A DNA stretch of 64,000 bases from assembly GCA_009859145.1 (NCBI GenBank), contig VRVR01000040.1, forward strand, positions 186,001-250,000. The letters are read 5' to 3'. Every line of letters begins with the position of its first letter. Position 1 is the first letter of the stretch. Source of the stretch: Andalucia godoyi (Eukaryota > Discoba > Jakobea > Jakobida > Andaluciidae). The translations under genes and the position numbers were made by a program. The notes under the pieces were generated by a model. It searched no databases. It was not told the origin of the DNA and worked only from the letters and a program-made list of their open reading frames with translations. Shown piece by piece: positions 10,101 through 19,252 of the stretch.

Positions 10101-13100
10101 GGACAGTAAAATCGGCAGCATCCACACATTTCATTAGGGACGATCCCAAAATCTGCGAAGCCCCGTGGTGTTCACAGAGCGAGACGATCCAATCGGAATC
10201 TGCATACACGGCAAGCAAATCAAACAGCATTGAGTGGTCCGCGGGTTTCTTGATACGAGAAAGCAACTCGGACGTCACAAGAGAAACGTACATCACGCAT
10301 CGATCTACCCATTCTGTATTTTCCGAGACGAGAGACACCAAGTCCACGGACAGGAATAGCTGTGTATGAAGCCAGAAGTACCGGGAGGACAACAGAGGCT
10401 GAGAATCCGTTGCAGTTGCCAGAAACTGGAATGACCTGGTCAAGTATTCATCCAAGTGCTGAAACAAGGCAGAAACCACCATTTGCCGATCCTCCGTGGT
10501 CCTGATTAACGGTGATTCGCCTGCGAACAAAAACACAAGGACACGTTTGATCAATTCAAAGGCGATCCAGGAAGCATTCACGAGATATGTGCGTCGCGAG
10601 CGTTCAAACCGATCGCTGGAAACATAGTTCGTGAGATTCTTCAACAACATGCCCAACGACTGCGCTGCCTCATGGGCAATGACTTTCGGTTCTGACAAGT
10701 TCTTCGAAAGGAAACTCGGAGATATTTCTTTCTGAATGATCCAGTCTACAAAATAGTTCCTTATCCGGTTTTCTTTCAGCTGCAGATGAGAATCCACCCG
10801 ACGACACAGTTCAACAAGTGCATCCACCGCATCAATGGACTCCGTTTGCATAAGTGTTTCACCAACGATGCGTTGGAACGCACAGGGGAGAAATCGAAAA
10901 CAGTCCACGCAGTCTCGTGGGAACCTGGAGACCGCTCGAAAATCGGGACCTGAGATCAAGTCATTCACTGACGCGTCCCAAGGACGCAGGGAGGATACAT
11001 ACCGCGTCGTGAGAGTAAAGACAGGTTTTCCGTTATCGCAAGGTTTGTAGATCTTCTGTGAATCGGCAGACATGTATTCCTTGAGATCGACAACTCCATG
11101 TGGCACACCAAATACCGGTAGCTCATGCTTTCTGATTGGAGACACACCATGCATCACACAGTCGAGAGGCAAGAACGAATATCCTACCAGAACAAACGTA
11201 TCCCCAGCATCCTTCTCCTTCTCCTTTTCCTTGGCTGTTTTGCACGCAACATGGTAAAAGAGGAACAGGAAGTGGGCCTTGTCCACTTCCGTATCTAGAG
11301 GAAGCGGCACATGAAATTCATCGGAAAAATCAGGTTTCTTCTCGTGATACATCACACTCGAGAATCTCGATGCGTGCATCGCTGATCCGACAGACGAGCA
11401 TTTGTCCGAATTCATGAGCAAACAACGAACGGAAATGTTTCGCGCAGAACCGGAGGCCGAACGACCATTCAGATTGACATTTTCCGGTGACACGAAAACC
11501 TCATGTCGCGGAACCTTCACAAGAGGAAGAACAAAATCGGTTTTGAGCTTCGTACCATCCGGCCACGGGTAATCGCCAACAGAAAACACTGGTCCGCCAA
11601 ACGCCCCCGACTCCACGTATTCTGCGGTTACCGTGAACGGCAGCTTTGCAGGAAACACCTTGATGTCCTTCTGCTTGCGTAGCTGTTGAATCCCCACAGG
11701 ACAGGGGGCTGGTGCCTCTCGCGAGACCGCATTGGTGAAGACGAGAACCGAGGAATTCGCGACCTCGGCAACATTTGTCGAGGACAGCGAGGCAGAGGAC
11801 GAAGAGGTCGACAGCAGGGACCCAGATTGGTTCCCATCTGCAGGTGGAATAATCATCTGCAGCAAACCGTCATCTGCTAAAGGACCATCGGAGGGATATC
11901 TAAAAAAGTCCGAAACAAACCCTTGGACGGTCTCCTTCGTGGGCAAGTTATCCGTCGCAGTCATGGGTACGCTATTTGGGCTGCTGCCCGTCGAAGCATC
12001 CTTGTCCGATGAATTGGGCTGGATACTCGAGTACGGAATCAGGTCTGCAAGGCGAAACACAGCGAAGCACATGGCCATGCGAAACGCACCAAGGCGTTCC
12101 GACGAGTCTTTCCATGCAGCCTTCAGTTTTGCGACGTCGACCTTTTCGATTTTCTCCAGTTTCGAATACGGCTCAAGCACCACACTCGCTTCATCACCTT
12201 GCAGCGACTTGTACACGCGCATCACGACAAGGATGTCATCATACCTCGTGGACTGCCTCACTGCAAACTGATGCGCATCCCCGTTGTCCATGGGATAGTA
12301 CGGAGACAGCCGGATGCGCTTAGAACCATCGAACAACGCGACTTCACCCATAAATTTTTCCACCTCTCCGTCCTTGACAAGATTCTGTGCTTTCAATGCT
12401 TCAATAAGCAACGGTTCAAAGCTTTTGATGTTCATCTGCAGGTGCACAAGAATGAAGTCATCCCGAGGCGCAGGAAGATTGGAATTGCCACGCCCACAAA
12501 GCGAATTCGCCGTCGAGCCCGCCCACGCAAATTTTTGTCCTCTCGAAGCGTGGTACAGATCCATGAGCGAGAGCTCCGAGTCTGCTGCCACCATTCCCGG
12601 AACTGTGCGTTCGAGATCCGAGATCGTCCGCGGCTCGATCAGCGAAGTGTCAGCATCTTGAGTTCGAGGTGCTTCTGCAGGGACAGGACCCGGGGAAGAC
12701 TCTTCCTGAAATACACCTTGTAGCGATCTTGTGGAGTTGTTCGATGCCGGTGTTGCATCCCCAGTCGGAGAGCCAGCAGCACCAGCACCAGCACTCAGTG
12801 CGGGCATGCCACCGTATCGATGACTGTTTCTATAGAAAGTAGTCACTGTCTCGGAGCGGTCAACCTGGAAAGCCTCTCCAGCAATGGCCGGATTCAGCGA
12901 AGCTTCGCGTGCCGTATAGACAGAGTTGCTTGAAAAGTGCTTCACGTCCCTCCCCATCCACTCCAGCTGCCCTCGGATCGTCGGTGAAAGATTTCTATGT
13001 CTCGACAGCAGATGCCGCGCATACGTCGACCCTTGTTCTTCCGATGGAAAACGAACTTCTTGGACATCCGATGACGGAGCCGCAACCGGCTGCACATGCA

Positions 13101-13137
13101 AGTTGTACAGCTTAGACACCGAAGGAATCGCCGACAT
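7102..13137 (-). CDS. DOCK-family Rho GTPase exchange factor (DHR-1 and DHR-2)
   Basis: A 2,011-aa guanine nucleotide exchange factor for Rac/Cdc42-type GTPases, expected to steer actin remodelling, motility and phagocytosis. The DHR-1 (C2-like, phosphoinositide-binding) domain lies near residues 545-720, with ARNISVRCLL, HFLFLFYHVAC and VGYSFLPL. The central part is helical, as in other DOCKs. DHR-2 (about 1480-2000) holds FERNVNLKQFAFESPFT, WKRKTILTTEAFFPGI and LQGSVRLTVHGG; the Val in LQGSV corresponds to the nucleotide sensor. Motifs fit the DOCK-C/D (zizimin-type) side better than DOCK1. No PH or SH3 domain seen. A Gly-rich linker interrupts DHR-2. ATG 13137 chosen, since the upstream extension is non-ATG. 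Single exon of 6 kb. Confidence 0.93.
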   Translation of the reverse strand: MSAIPSVSKLYNLHVQPVAAPSSDVQEVRFPSEEQGSTYARHLLSRHRNLSPTIRGQLEWMGRDVKHFSSNSVYTAREASLNPAIAGEAFQVDRSETVTTFYRNSHRYGGMPALSAGAGAAGSPTGDATPASNNSTRSLQGVFQEESSPGPVPAEAPRTQDADTSLIEPRTISDLERTVPGMVAADSELSLMDLYHASRGQKFAWAGSTANSLCGRGNSNLPAPRDDFILVHLQMNIKSFEPLLIEALKAQNLVKDGEVEKFMGEVALFDGSKRIRLSPYYPMDNGDAHQFAVRQSTRYDDILVVMRVYKSLQGDEASVVLEPYSKLEKIEKVDVAKLKAAWKDSSERLGAFRMAMCFAVFRLADLIPYSSIQPNSSDKDASTGSSPNSVPMTATDNLPTKETVQGFVSDFFRYPSDGPLADDGLLQMIIPPADGNQSGSLLSTSSSSASLSSTNVAEVANSSVLVFTNAVSREAPAPCPVGIQQLRKQKDIKVFPAKLPFTVTAEYVESGAFGGPVFSVGDYPWPDGTKLKTDFVLPLVKVPRHEVFVSPENVNLNGRSASGSARNISVRCLLMNSDKCSSVGSAMHASRFSSVMYHEKKPDFSDEFHVPLPLDTEVDKAHFLFLFYHVACKTAKEKEKEKDAGDTFVLVGYSFLPLDCVMHGVSPIRKHELPVFGVPHGVVDLKEYMSADSQKIYKPCDNGKPVFTLTTRYVSSLRPWDASVNDLISGPDFRAVSRFPRDCVDCFRFLPCAFQRIVGETLMQTESIDAVDALVELCRRVDSHLQLKENRIRNYFVDWIIQKEISPSFLSKNLSEPKVIAHEAAQSLGMLLKNLTNYVSSDRFERSRRTYLVNASWIAFELIKRVLVFLFAGESPLIRTTEDRQMVVSALFQHLDEYLTRSFQFLATATDSQPLLSSRYFWLHTQLFLSVDLVSLVSENTEWVDRCVMYVSLVTSELLSRIKKPADHSMLFDLLAVYADSDWIVSLCEHHGASQILGSSLMKCVDAADFTVRNNALVLIINFLTKIRFDQRLASIASRNHVARLFVESILVPLMSQHASWKSAASSAYLAAKEKVKTSATDSPAGSSPVLVENADSPSQSTLSKEEEEARREEWQYLQEQRRFYLVVLHMFSELSVSARREVISSRLPLMTTIMHESISSVNYAGRAATEELIKTERKSGKTKESLESRYKDPLRAVSTRQDLASFKAKRAAGGTLGRKNGVSTAGSISAASGASTSRTFSISTAGGARGTGTWSAATGKESIRLGVSPVFSLDVGDSGDGALENLDGLISAMQVMSSYVCYVVVYLYLSDVLASPAVITTPSPSSPLSRFPPTPVSLSAEGLGGHARDSHFPVLCGILCHLLDSNLSDDANVHVMLACMSVLPPLPKVSRQLLHRMNHPSKPTQTHAAALLYVLLRAQRKDFSSLARHVSVQLSSLMFHCPEPIRYVSALCKADTRVTRDFRDAVFDIMDRLADVMKDSLQIHVLEQSAKDSGREQNMEELADCYASIAKSYGHAPELRATWLQHLSDLNLRHLCFAEAAMSLIHICHLVYPYVYPPRHSVRSVCDTNAERLFHVVAPDLMHIPVIQDCHFDMFTAEYFQQTALRAIDLLTKGDLFEHAIRMYEILLPIALSARDYSQLGDWYEQMAELANTIAEVQSKRYLGTYYRVIIANKEYVYKMPKITRLAEIKQYLESVLPPEFKEELKITVLSPYIPPPLPKQLDQDSENTPKTSGGGGGSGGGGGGLALSIPLPSPRSFGGQNGMRSRSGSAMNLLAHVEDRVTYFERNVNLKQFAFESPFTKNSGKSQAENVSEQWKRKTILTTEAFFPGIRTRLAVIRKNEVELNPLQNAIELIENRNEILTRVVRATKPDINALQLALQGSVRLTVHGGIPEIVKMFLRPLKSDAADVGNGPWNEYPAAEYDRLRTNLLTFFELCQEGVILDGNIVSEMQLPFHRELENGLEEVRVFLSLYLTHSALETSLRPQETYAVASPAVSTTSGDSFVLVSKN

Positions 13138-13958
13138 TCTCACTCTTCCCACTGCGCGACTTTCAAAAAACAATCCCAAATCAAAGCCCCCTCCCCCCAA
13201 AAAAAAAGAGGAAAAGAACAATGCAAATAGCAATAAAACGATATAAATATGATAAACGTAAAAATAAAACAAAACAAATTAATCAATTAAACAATATAAA
13301 AACACACAGCAAAAAGAAAGCACAACGCAATGCCTTCTTTTCTTCTTCCTGTTTTCCCGGCTTCCTTTGGTCTTGTCGGGACTGTAGGAGTCCTCCACGC
13401 AAAGAGAAGCGAAGTATAAGGAAAACTTTAAAAAGATATTAAGTTAAGGAACAAAGGATACTCCTAACAAAGAGAAGGAAAAGAAGAGAAAAACAAAAAG
13501 AAAACAAAAAAGACTAGATTAATATTATATAAAAAAAAGTGATGTGCGGCACTGCCGAGACACGAGGGTATCGAGAGTGAGTTCCAAAGTCATGAGTTTT
13601 GAGAGGAAGAAGGGGGGGGGATCGAATGGGGAAAATAATATGAAAGAGGCAGGGATCACAAAACAAAACCACAAAAACGAAACACCCCAACAGGAAATTA
13701 ATAATAGTGCTTCTATAATCAGGAAATGAGAAGAAAACATTGTATCACGTGATGCTGCATCGTTTTTTTTAACTCGTTCTCCATCCGCAAAACTGTCCGC
13801 AGAGTTCCGCCGCTCCGCGTTTGTCTGCTACCGTTCGCTACAGTGCACAAAACGGTCAACCGCGGTTTTTCGGGGTTCGCGCGTGGCTGCAACGAACGAG
13901 ATACAGGACAGATTCTGAGAGTAATCAAGTGTTGACGTAGGAAAGTGGGGTTGGATCC
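13138..13958. other. Divergent intergenic region (DOCK / TMEM144)
   Basis: Upstream region shared by the divergent DOCK and TMEM144 genes. It contains purine-rich runs (13185-13215, 13480-13520), a G-run (13610-13620) and A/T-rich DNA at 13200-13330. The last 150 bases before 13959 are GC-richer and probably carry the TMEM144 promoter. No gene recognised. Confidence 0.5.
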
Positions 13959-14999
13959 ATGAGTGCGGCGGCGGGATATATAGGGACTGTGATTGCGGTT
14001 GGGTTTTTTGGGTCCAACTACATTGTGACGCGCAGTCTTAATTTGGGAAACGGGATAACGTTCCAGTGGTTGATGAGTATTGGCATTCTGAGTGTTGGGT
14101 ACCTGAGTCTTCCGATCTCGGAGCCTTTTCGGTTTATCTCTTCGGGTATTCTTGGAGGGTCGTTGTGGGCACTCGGGAACTTCCTGGTCACTCCAATCGT
14201 AAAGACAGTTGGACTGGGTCTGGGCTTCCTCATCTGGTCCGGAACCAACATGGTGGTCGGCTATGCGATGGGCAAGTTGCAGCTTTTTGGTATCAGCGAT
14301 GATGTTCAGAATCAAGCTTTGAATGTCGTAGGCTTCTTGTTTACGTTTGCTGCCTTGATTTGCTACACGTTTATCAATCCCGATGCTGGGAAGCACGACG
14401 ATGATCCGCGTTACAGCTCGATTAATGATGGTCACCATGAAGCAACCCCAATTTCCCAGGCAGGCTCAATGGCACCCATGTCGGAGACGCAGAAGCCGAC
14501 GAACACGCTGGAAAAGGCGTCGTTCAAGAAGCGAGCTGCGGGGTGTGCAATGGCTGCGTTTGCGGGCACGTGCTACGCCGCTTCGTTTGTGCCGTTCACT
14601 CTGTGGCACGCCGACAACAAGGATTCCGCGCCTGCTGCGTTTGCGTTCAGCCACTATTCCGGAATCTTTTTGTTCTCGTCGTTTGTGTACCTGGCGTACT
14701 GCATCTATACCAATTGGTACAAGAAGGAGGAGATATTTGTCAATGGGAAAATGGCGTTCCCGAGCTGGGTGTCCGGGTTCATGTGGGGCTTGGCGAACAC
14801 GGGATTCTTTTACAGCCAGGCAAATCTTGGATACTCGGTCGGGTACCCAGTTGTCAGCATAGGACCGACGCTGGTGTCCAGTGCATGGGCCATCTATTTT
14901 GGTGAGATGAAGGGGCGGAAGAACCGGCTGTTGCTTGCTGCCAGTTTCTGCTGTGTCATTGCCGGGGTTATTATGTTGCTGTTCAGCAAGCTTGGATGA
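13959..14999 (+). CDS. TMEM144: TMEM144-family transporter
   Basis: A 346-aa protein with about 10 membrane helices of the TMEM144/DMT-like superfamily, probably a small-solute or sugar-type carrier whose substrate is unknown. Family signs: a helix 1 rich in Gly (VIAVGFFGSNYIVTR), GSLWALGNFLVTPIVKTVGLGLG in the first half and GLANTGFFYSQANLGYSVG with GPTLVSSAWAIYFGE in the second half. The two halves are separated by a hydrophilic loop at about 145-190. The ATG lies just before the first helix, as in relatives. Convergent with the phytochelatin synthase gene 252 bp downstream. Confidence 0.87.
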   Translation: MSAAAGYIGTVIAVGFFGSNYIVTRSLNLGNGITFQWLMSIGILSVGYLSLPISEPFRFISSGILGGSLWALGNFLVTPIVKTVGLGLGFLIWSGTNMVVGYAMGKLQLFGISDDVQNQALNVVGFLFTFAALICYTFINPDAGKHDDDPRYSSINDGHHEATPISQAGSMAPMSETQKPTNTLEKASFKKRAAGCAMAAFAGTCYAASFVPFTLWHADNKDSAPAAFAFSHYSGIFLFSSFVYLAYCIYTNWYKKEEIFVNGKMAFPSWVSGFMWGLANTGFFYSQANLGYSVGYPVVSIGPTLVSSAWAIYFGEMKGRKNRLLLAASFCCVIAGVIMLLFSKLG

Positions 15000-15251
15000 G
15001 CATCACAGCGACAAAACAAGCAAGCATGCAAACAAGCAAGCATGCAAAAATAAAAAATACATAAATGAAAAATAGAACCTAAATCTTTCATATTATTATG
15101 ACTAAAGGATTGGGAGGAAATTCGAGGAGAGGAACAAAAAGAAGAAAGAAAAGAAAAAAACAGCAACAAAAACGAAAGAAAGACGAGAAAAAGAATGAAA
15201 AATATACAAAGACGCAATACTGCCAGAAAAACAAAACAACAACCGGGTGTG

Positions 15252-17198
15252 TCACCGCTTTCCTTCCACGGATAAATTCTTTGCACAACAGACGCGCATG
15301 GAGCGGCAGTAATCTGCAAGACGCGCGACTTCGATCTGAACCGCACGGCAGCTGCTCCCGAACTCTGCATCCAGCGCAAACTCTGCAAACACGCCGCATT
15401 CGAGATGACGCAGGTACGTCGCAAGGACAACCGTCGTCAAGACCATTGCCCAGTGCTCACACAATTCCGCATCCGCTACACTGCGATCGCCTGCCAGATC
15501 CTCGCGAACCTGGTTGAACGACGGAGAGGAATTGATCCGGTCCAGCACAAGCGGCAACATGTGCTGGAATAATCGAGTCTGCTTGATTTCTCGAGAGAAC
15601 TGTGCGCACCGTGACGCATTCTTTTCCACTCGAATAAGACCCAACACATCCGACGGTGCATAATCCACGACCACGGCAGCCAGCATCGCCAGCGGGCTAC
15701 TCTGTGACGCGACGCTTTGCGCCGCCGGTTCGTGGGACTGCGATTGAATTTGCTGGGATAGCTGCTGAGCTAGCTGAACTTGTTGAACTTGGGCATTCGC
15801 GCGTGCTCGCTGTACGGTTCTTATTTGCGCAGGCAGACCGCGATCCACAAAATCGACGACCTTTGCAACGCGCGAGTTGGCATTTTCGCAATAAATGTGC
15901 AGCGTCATATCTCTACTCTTGCATCCGTTTCCAAGTGCTAGTTTTTGCAGATCCATGTCCAAGGACGTAGCAGATCCAGAAGACGCGGTTCTCGACATGA
16001 GGAGTCCAAGTCCAGGTCCAGGTCCAGGTCCGGGTCCGGGTCCGGATGCGGGTGCCAGCCCGAGCAGTTGCTGGTTGTGTAGCAGTTGGTGTTCATGCTG
16101 GAGCTGTGCGGCCTCGAGATTTGGAGTGCTTGCGGACTGTCGAAACTCTGCAGCGCGTGCATGATCCATAACCACCCCTTCGTACCCACCAAGAGAATCG
16201 ACGGATTTTGAGCATAACGCATAGCCGCGAGGCATTTTCGACTTTGCATCGATAGGCTGCAGCGATTCGTAGAGCAAGTCAAGCGGAACCCAGTAAAACG
16301 GATATTTGAAGCTTGCGGATTCGAGCAAGAGCACGAGTTTCTTTTCCTTGTGGTATCCTGCGATTGGTGAAAAGTGTCCGTCGCCCGTCTGTCCCAGGCT
16401 TTTTCTGGAGACCGACACCACCATCATGACGTCTGGATTCGAAGTTGTAGTCATGATGTCTCTTTCGAACTGTTCAATGGAGACCTCGTTTCCGATTCTC
16501 GTGGATATGTCGAGGCCAGTGCAGTGGCCAAGACATGCAAACTGCTGGAGCGTGACGCCCTCCTTGCGCACGACATCGAGTGGCGAGCAGCAGTCGAGCA
16601 TTTCTTCTGTGTACCACCTCCACGGATGCTTCCAGATGCGCATGGGGTCAATTGCAAACGCATTGAGCACCATCACCAGCGACGACAGCCCGCAAAACGC
16701 GGGGTCCGACTGTGTGCGGAAGTTCTCTGCCAGCACAAAGTAGTTATTCATAAACTCCGACTGCAGCGCCTCTTTGAAAACAGCGCGGCCTGCCACCGAT
16801 GCAAACGGCACGAGATTTGCCGGAAGTTGTCTCTTGTACAGGGACTGCGTCGGCGGAAGCGGCGGCGACACGCCTGGCGGCGGAAACGCAGACTGCGATA
16901 GCACTCCGTTCGACAGCTCGTCAACAGCAGGCAGCGGCGCAGTCGTCGAACACGACGAGCATATCGAGTCCATTGACGAAAACCGAGTGTGCTTGCTCTG
17001 CGTAATCAAACAAGTCTTGGAACACGGATTGCTCTGCTTCCACTGCAACCCATCTCCATCTTCTCCATCTGCGGCTGTACTGCCCATCCACTCTCCTTCG
17101 TCCTCATGGTCACGCCCATGATCATGGTCAGAAACAACTCGATACGCACTTAACGACATCACACCTCCATTACTACTATTGCTATTGTTAGTACTCAT
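15252..17198 (-). CDS. Phytochelatin synthase-like protein, catalytic Asp replaced by Glu
   Basis: A 648-aa member of the phytochelatin synthase family (papain-like gamma-glutamylcysteine dipeptidyl transpeptidase), which makes metal-binding peptides from glutathione or cleaves glutathione conjugates. Residues 120-330 are the catalytic domain: Cys169 in DPAFCGLSSLVMVLN and His275 in GDGHFSPIAGYH are in place. The third triad residue, Asp in the usual DVARFKYP, is Glu293 here (LESASFKYP). The N-terminal 120 residues are low complexity. The C-terminal half contains a Gly-Pro repeat (about 390-405) and a divergent helical region, unlike the Cys-rich tail of plant enzymes. ATG 17198. Activity is therefore uncertain: it could be an altered peptidase or regulatory homologue. 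Confidence 0.88.
   Translation of the reverse strand: MSTNNSNSSNGGVMSLSAYRVVSDHDHGRDHEDEGEWMGSTAADGEDGDGLQWKQSNPCSKTCLITQSKHTRFSSMDSICSSCSTTAPLPAVDELSNGVLSQSAFPPPGVSPPLPPTQSLYKRQLPANLVPFASVAGRAVFKEALQSEFMNNYFVLAENFRTQSDPAFCGLSSLVMVLNAFAIDPMRIWKHPWRWYTEEMLDCCSPLDVVRKEGVTLQQFACLGHCTGLDISTRIGNEVSIEQFERDIMTTTSNPDVMMVVSVSRKSLGQTGDGHFSPIAGYHKEKKLVLLLESASFKYPFYWVPLDLLYESLQPIDAKSKMPRGYALCSKSVDSLGGYEGVVMDHARAAEFRQSASTPNLEAAQLQHEHQLLHNQQLLGLAPASGPGPGPGPGPGLGLLMSRTASSGSATSLDMDLQKLALGNGCKSRDMTLHIYCENANSRVAKVVDFVDRGLPAQIRTVQRARANAQVQQVQLAQQLSQQIQSQSHEPAAQSVASQSSPLAMLAAVVVDYAPSDVLGLIRVEKNASRCAQFSREIKQTRLFQHMLPLVLDRINSSPSFNQVREDLAGDRSVADAELCEHWAMVLTTVVLATYLRHLECGVFAEFALDAEFGSSCRAVQIEVARLADYCRSMRVCCAKNLSVEGKR
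16005..16046. repeat. Hexamer repeat inside the phytochelatin synthase gene
   Basis: Tandem GGTCCA/GGTCCG-type units encode an alternating Gly-Pro run in the linker after the catalytic domain of the minus-strand gene. Length polymorphism is likely. Confidence 0.8.
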
Positions 17199-18072
17199 AA
17201 ATGTCTGGTTTTGCGTCCCATCGGGAAGAGAGGAGAAACAGCAAAGACGAAACTTCCAAAAGGTAAAACGCCCCCAAAGACAATCTTAAGTAATAAAAAA
17301 AATCAAAAAAGTTTCGTAAAAATCCAGGAAAGAAAAAAGACTCAAAGGAATTATATCACTTTGGAAATCCAGTATAGAAACTATGAAAAACGAACCGAAC
17401 CGAACCGAACCGAACCGAACCGAAACGAAACGAAACGAAACGAAACGAAACGAAAAACACGAGACACAAAAAAGAAAAGACACAGAGAACAAAGAAGAAG
17501 AAGAAGAAGAAGAAGAAGAAGAAGAAAGAAGTGTGAGGCAAGTGAAACTATGGACGGTGAAGGAGTCGGTATTAAACTGTCGGGGATTTCCTTTAAGGGA
17601 GGGCTGTTCAGTCTTATTTTAACTCCACCATTATCACCATTGTTATTTTAATTTTTCTTTTTTGATCCTGTCACACGTCAGTTGGGTGACTGCTTGTGGA
17701 ACGCTTCTGGAATCTGTTGACGAAGCGCAGACTTTACAACCGCGGAGGACTCCTCTTGGTTTTTTTGTATTTTCTTTCAGTTTGTGTATTCATATTTATT
17801 CTTAGTGTTCTTATGATGATATCTGCTATTAGTGCTATTATTGTTTTCTGAATGGGTTTCCCCCCCTCCCGTTCTTCGATTGTCATTTGGGTTATTCTGT
17901 TCTTGCCGCGTCTCGGCTTGTCTCGGCTTGTCATTGGATAGTGCATAGTCCAGATTCCAGAGAAAAAGAAAAACAAAAAGAATTATTAAAGAAGAAGGAG
18001 AGCATTAAAGGGAAGGGGATAGAGCATGTTCGAGAAGAGCAAAAAGAACAAGAAGAAGAACAGGAGAAGGAA
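17199..18072. other. Intergenic with stacked simple repeats
   Basis: Contains a CGAAC pentamer array (about 17391-17421) passing directly into a CGAAA array (about 17421-17455), then an AAG/AGA array (about 17492-17526). It is the divergent upstream region of the phytochelatin synthase gene and the small coiled-coil gene. Open frames here are products of the repeats. Confidence 0.7.
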
Positions 18073-18324
18073 ATGAGCGAGTCGATTGTGCAGAGTCTGA
18101 AGCGGCTGTTTTCGATGAATCGCGCATTAAGGTCTGTGGAGCGCGTGAACTCTGAGCTGGATTCCAAAATTGCCATGCAAAAGAGTCGCAGACAGGCACT
18201 TGATGCGCAGGCGCAGAGCGTGAAGGAAGCAGCAGTTGCAAAGACCGCCGATACAATCGAGAACGTCGCGGCCGAAGAGAAGCGCATCCATGACAAACTG
18301 CAAAAGACAGACTTCTTTCCATAG
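18073..18324 (+). CDS. Small coiled-coil protein
   Basis: An 83-aa, highly charged, helical protein without hydrophobic segments. Residues 1-80 show heptad-like spacing (LRSVERVNSELDSKI, AQSVKEAAVAKTADTIENV) and would form a coiled coil; the end is KLQKTDFFP. A longer open frame begins upstream with repetitive Glu/Lys codons from an AAG-rich tract, so the internal ATG before SESIVQSLKR is preferred. Function unknown; a subunit or adaptor of a larger complex is the simplest guess. Confidence 0.6.
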   Translation: MSESIVQSLKRLFSMNRALRSVERVNSELDSKIAMQKSRRQALDAQAQSVKEAAVAKTADTIENVAAEEKRIHDKLQKTDFFP

Positions 18325-18491
18325 ACCTCCCGCGGGGGGTTCATTCTTACTGATCTTTCCGATTGTTGCTGTAATAAATGAAAGTGAACAGTCTGTGTTT
18401 TTATACTCTGTGATGATGATGATGATTACATTCTGCGAGACGTCATAACGAAAACATTGGTGTCGTCCCGGTGGTCATTGCGGTATTGCTG

Positions 18492-18899
18492 CTAGTCATC
18501 GTCCGAGTCGATCGAGTCGGGCAAGTTGCGTACGTCTTCCGCATCCCTGCGTCGCACTTCTCTCTCATCGACATCATCATCCTCGTCACCAGCACCACCA
18601 GCAGTCGGCATATGTGGTTTGGCGACTTTCGAGGAGGATGACGGCTGCTGTTTCACGGACTCCTTCTTGATCTGCTGCGAGCCATTCGGCTTTGGACGCA
18701 CAGAAGACGTCGCTCCCGCCGTTGATCGCGCTGACGACTGTGGCTGTGGCTGTGGCTGTGGGTGCTTGGTGTGGTTCGAGGAAGCGGGGCCGTTGTGAGC
18801 GAGTCGACGTTCGAAATCGTCAATGTCGGCAGACGTCGACACCGAGTCTACTGGAGAGTCGATCTGGTAGGTGTCCGATAAGCTTCTTTCCACACTCAT
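18492..18899 (-). CDS. Low-complexity hydrophilic protein
   Basis: A 135-aa disordered protein: an N-terminal acidic/Ser segment containing DIDDFERRLAHNGP, a PQ repeat (HPQPQPQPQS), a basic Lys/Ser-rich middle and a very acidic C-terminus ending SDDD. The first in-frame ATG is 18899. The short ordered motif around DDFERRL could be the only conserved part. No domain recognised; it might also be the main exon of a gene with small extra exons. Convergent with the small coiled-coil gene. Confidence 0.5.
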   Translation of the reverse strand: MSVERSLSDTYQIDSPVDSVSTSADIDDFERRLAHNGPASSNHTKHPQPQPQPQSSARSTAGATSSVRPKPNGSQQIKKESVKQQPSSSSKVAKPHMPTAGGAGDEDDDVDEREVRRRDAEDVRNLPDSIDSDDD

Positions 18900-19252
18900 G
18901 TTCACTTCTGATGATAATCCACAGAGGCGTAAGAACGGAGAAGCAGAAGAAAAATTATGAATAAAAACAAATAAATTATTACAGTAATAAAAGAAAGGAA
19001 TGAGACGTGAAACGAAAGAGAGAGAGAGAGAGAAAGACGATTCAAGAAATCTGGAAGTTGTTGGGGAAAAAGACTCGAAAAGTGATAACGAATCGAGAAC
19101 AGTCGAGCCGACAGATGGCAGAACACTGTATATCTATGTGGTTGTTTTTTTACAGTTGGGGATTTTTAAAATAAAAAAAAGTACTGGTGCTTAGATATAA
19201 TACATCTTTTACTGTTTGTTTCTTGTTCTTTCCTCATGTTGTCATTCATTTT
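18900..19252. other. Intergenic, nothing recognised
   Basis: A/T-rich with a short GA repeat (19018-19034). It separates two minus-strand genes. No RNA gene or ORF of note. Confidence 0.5.
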
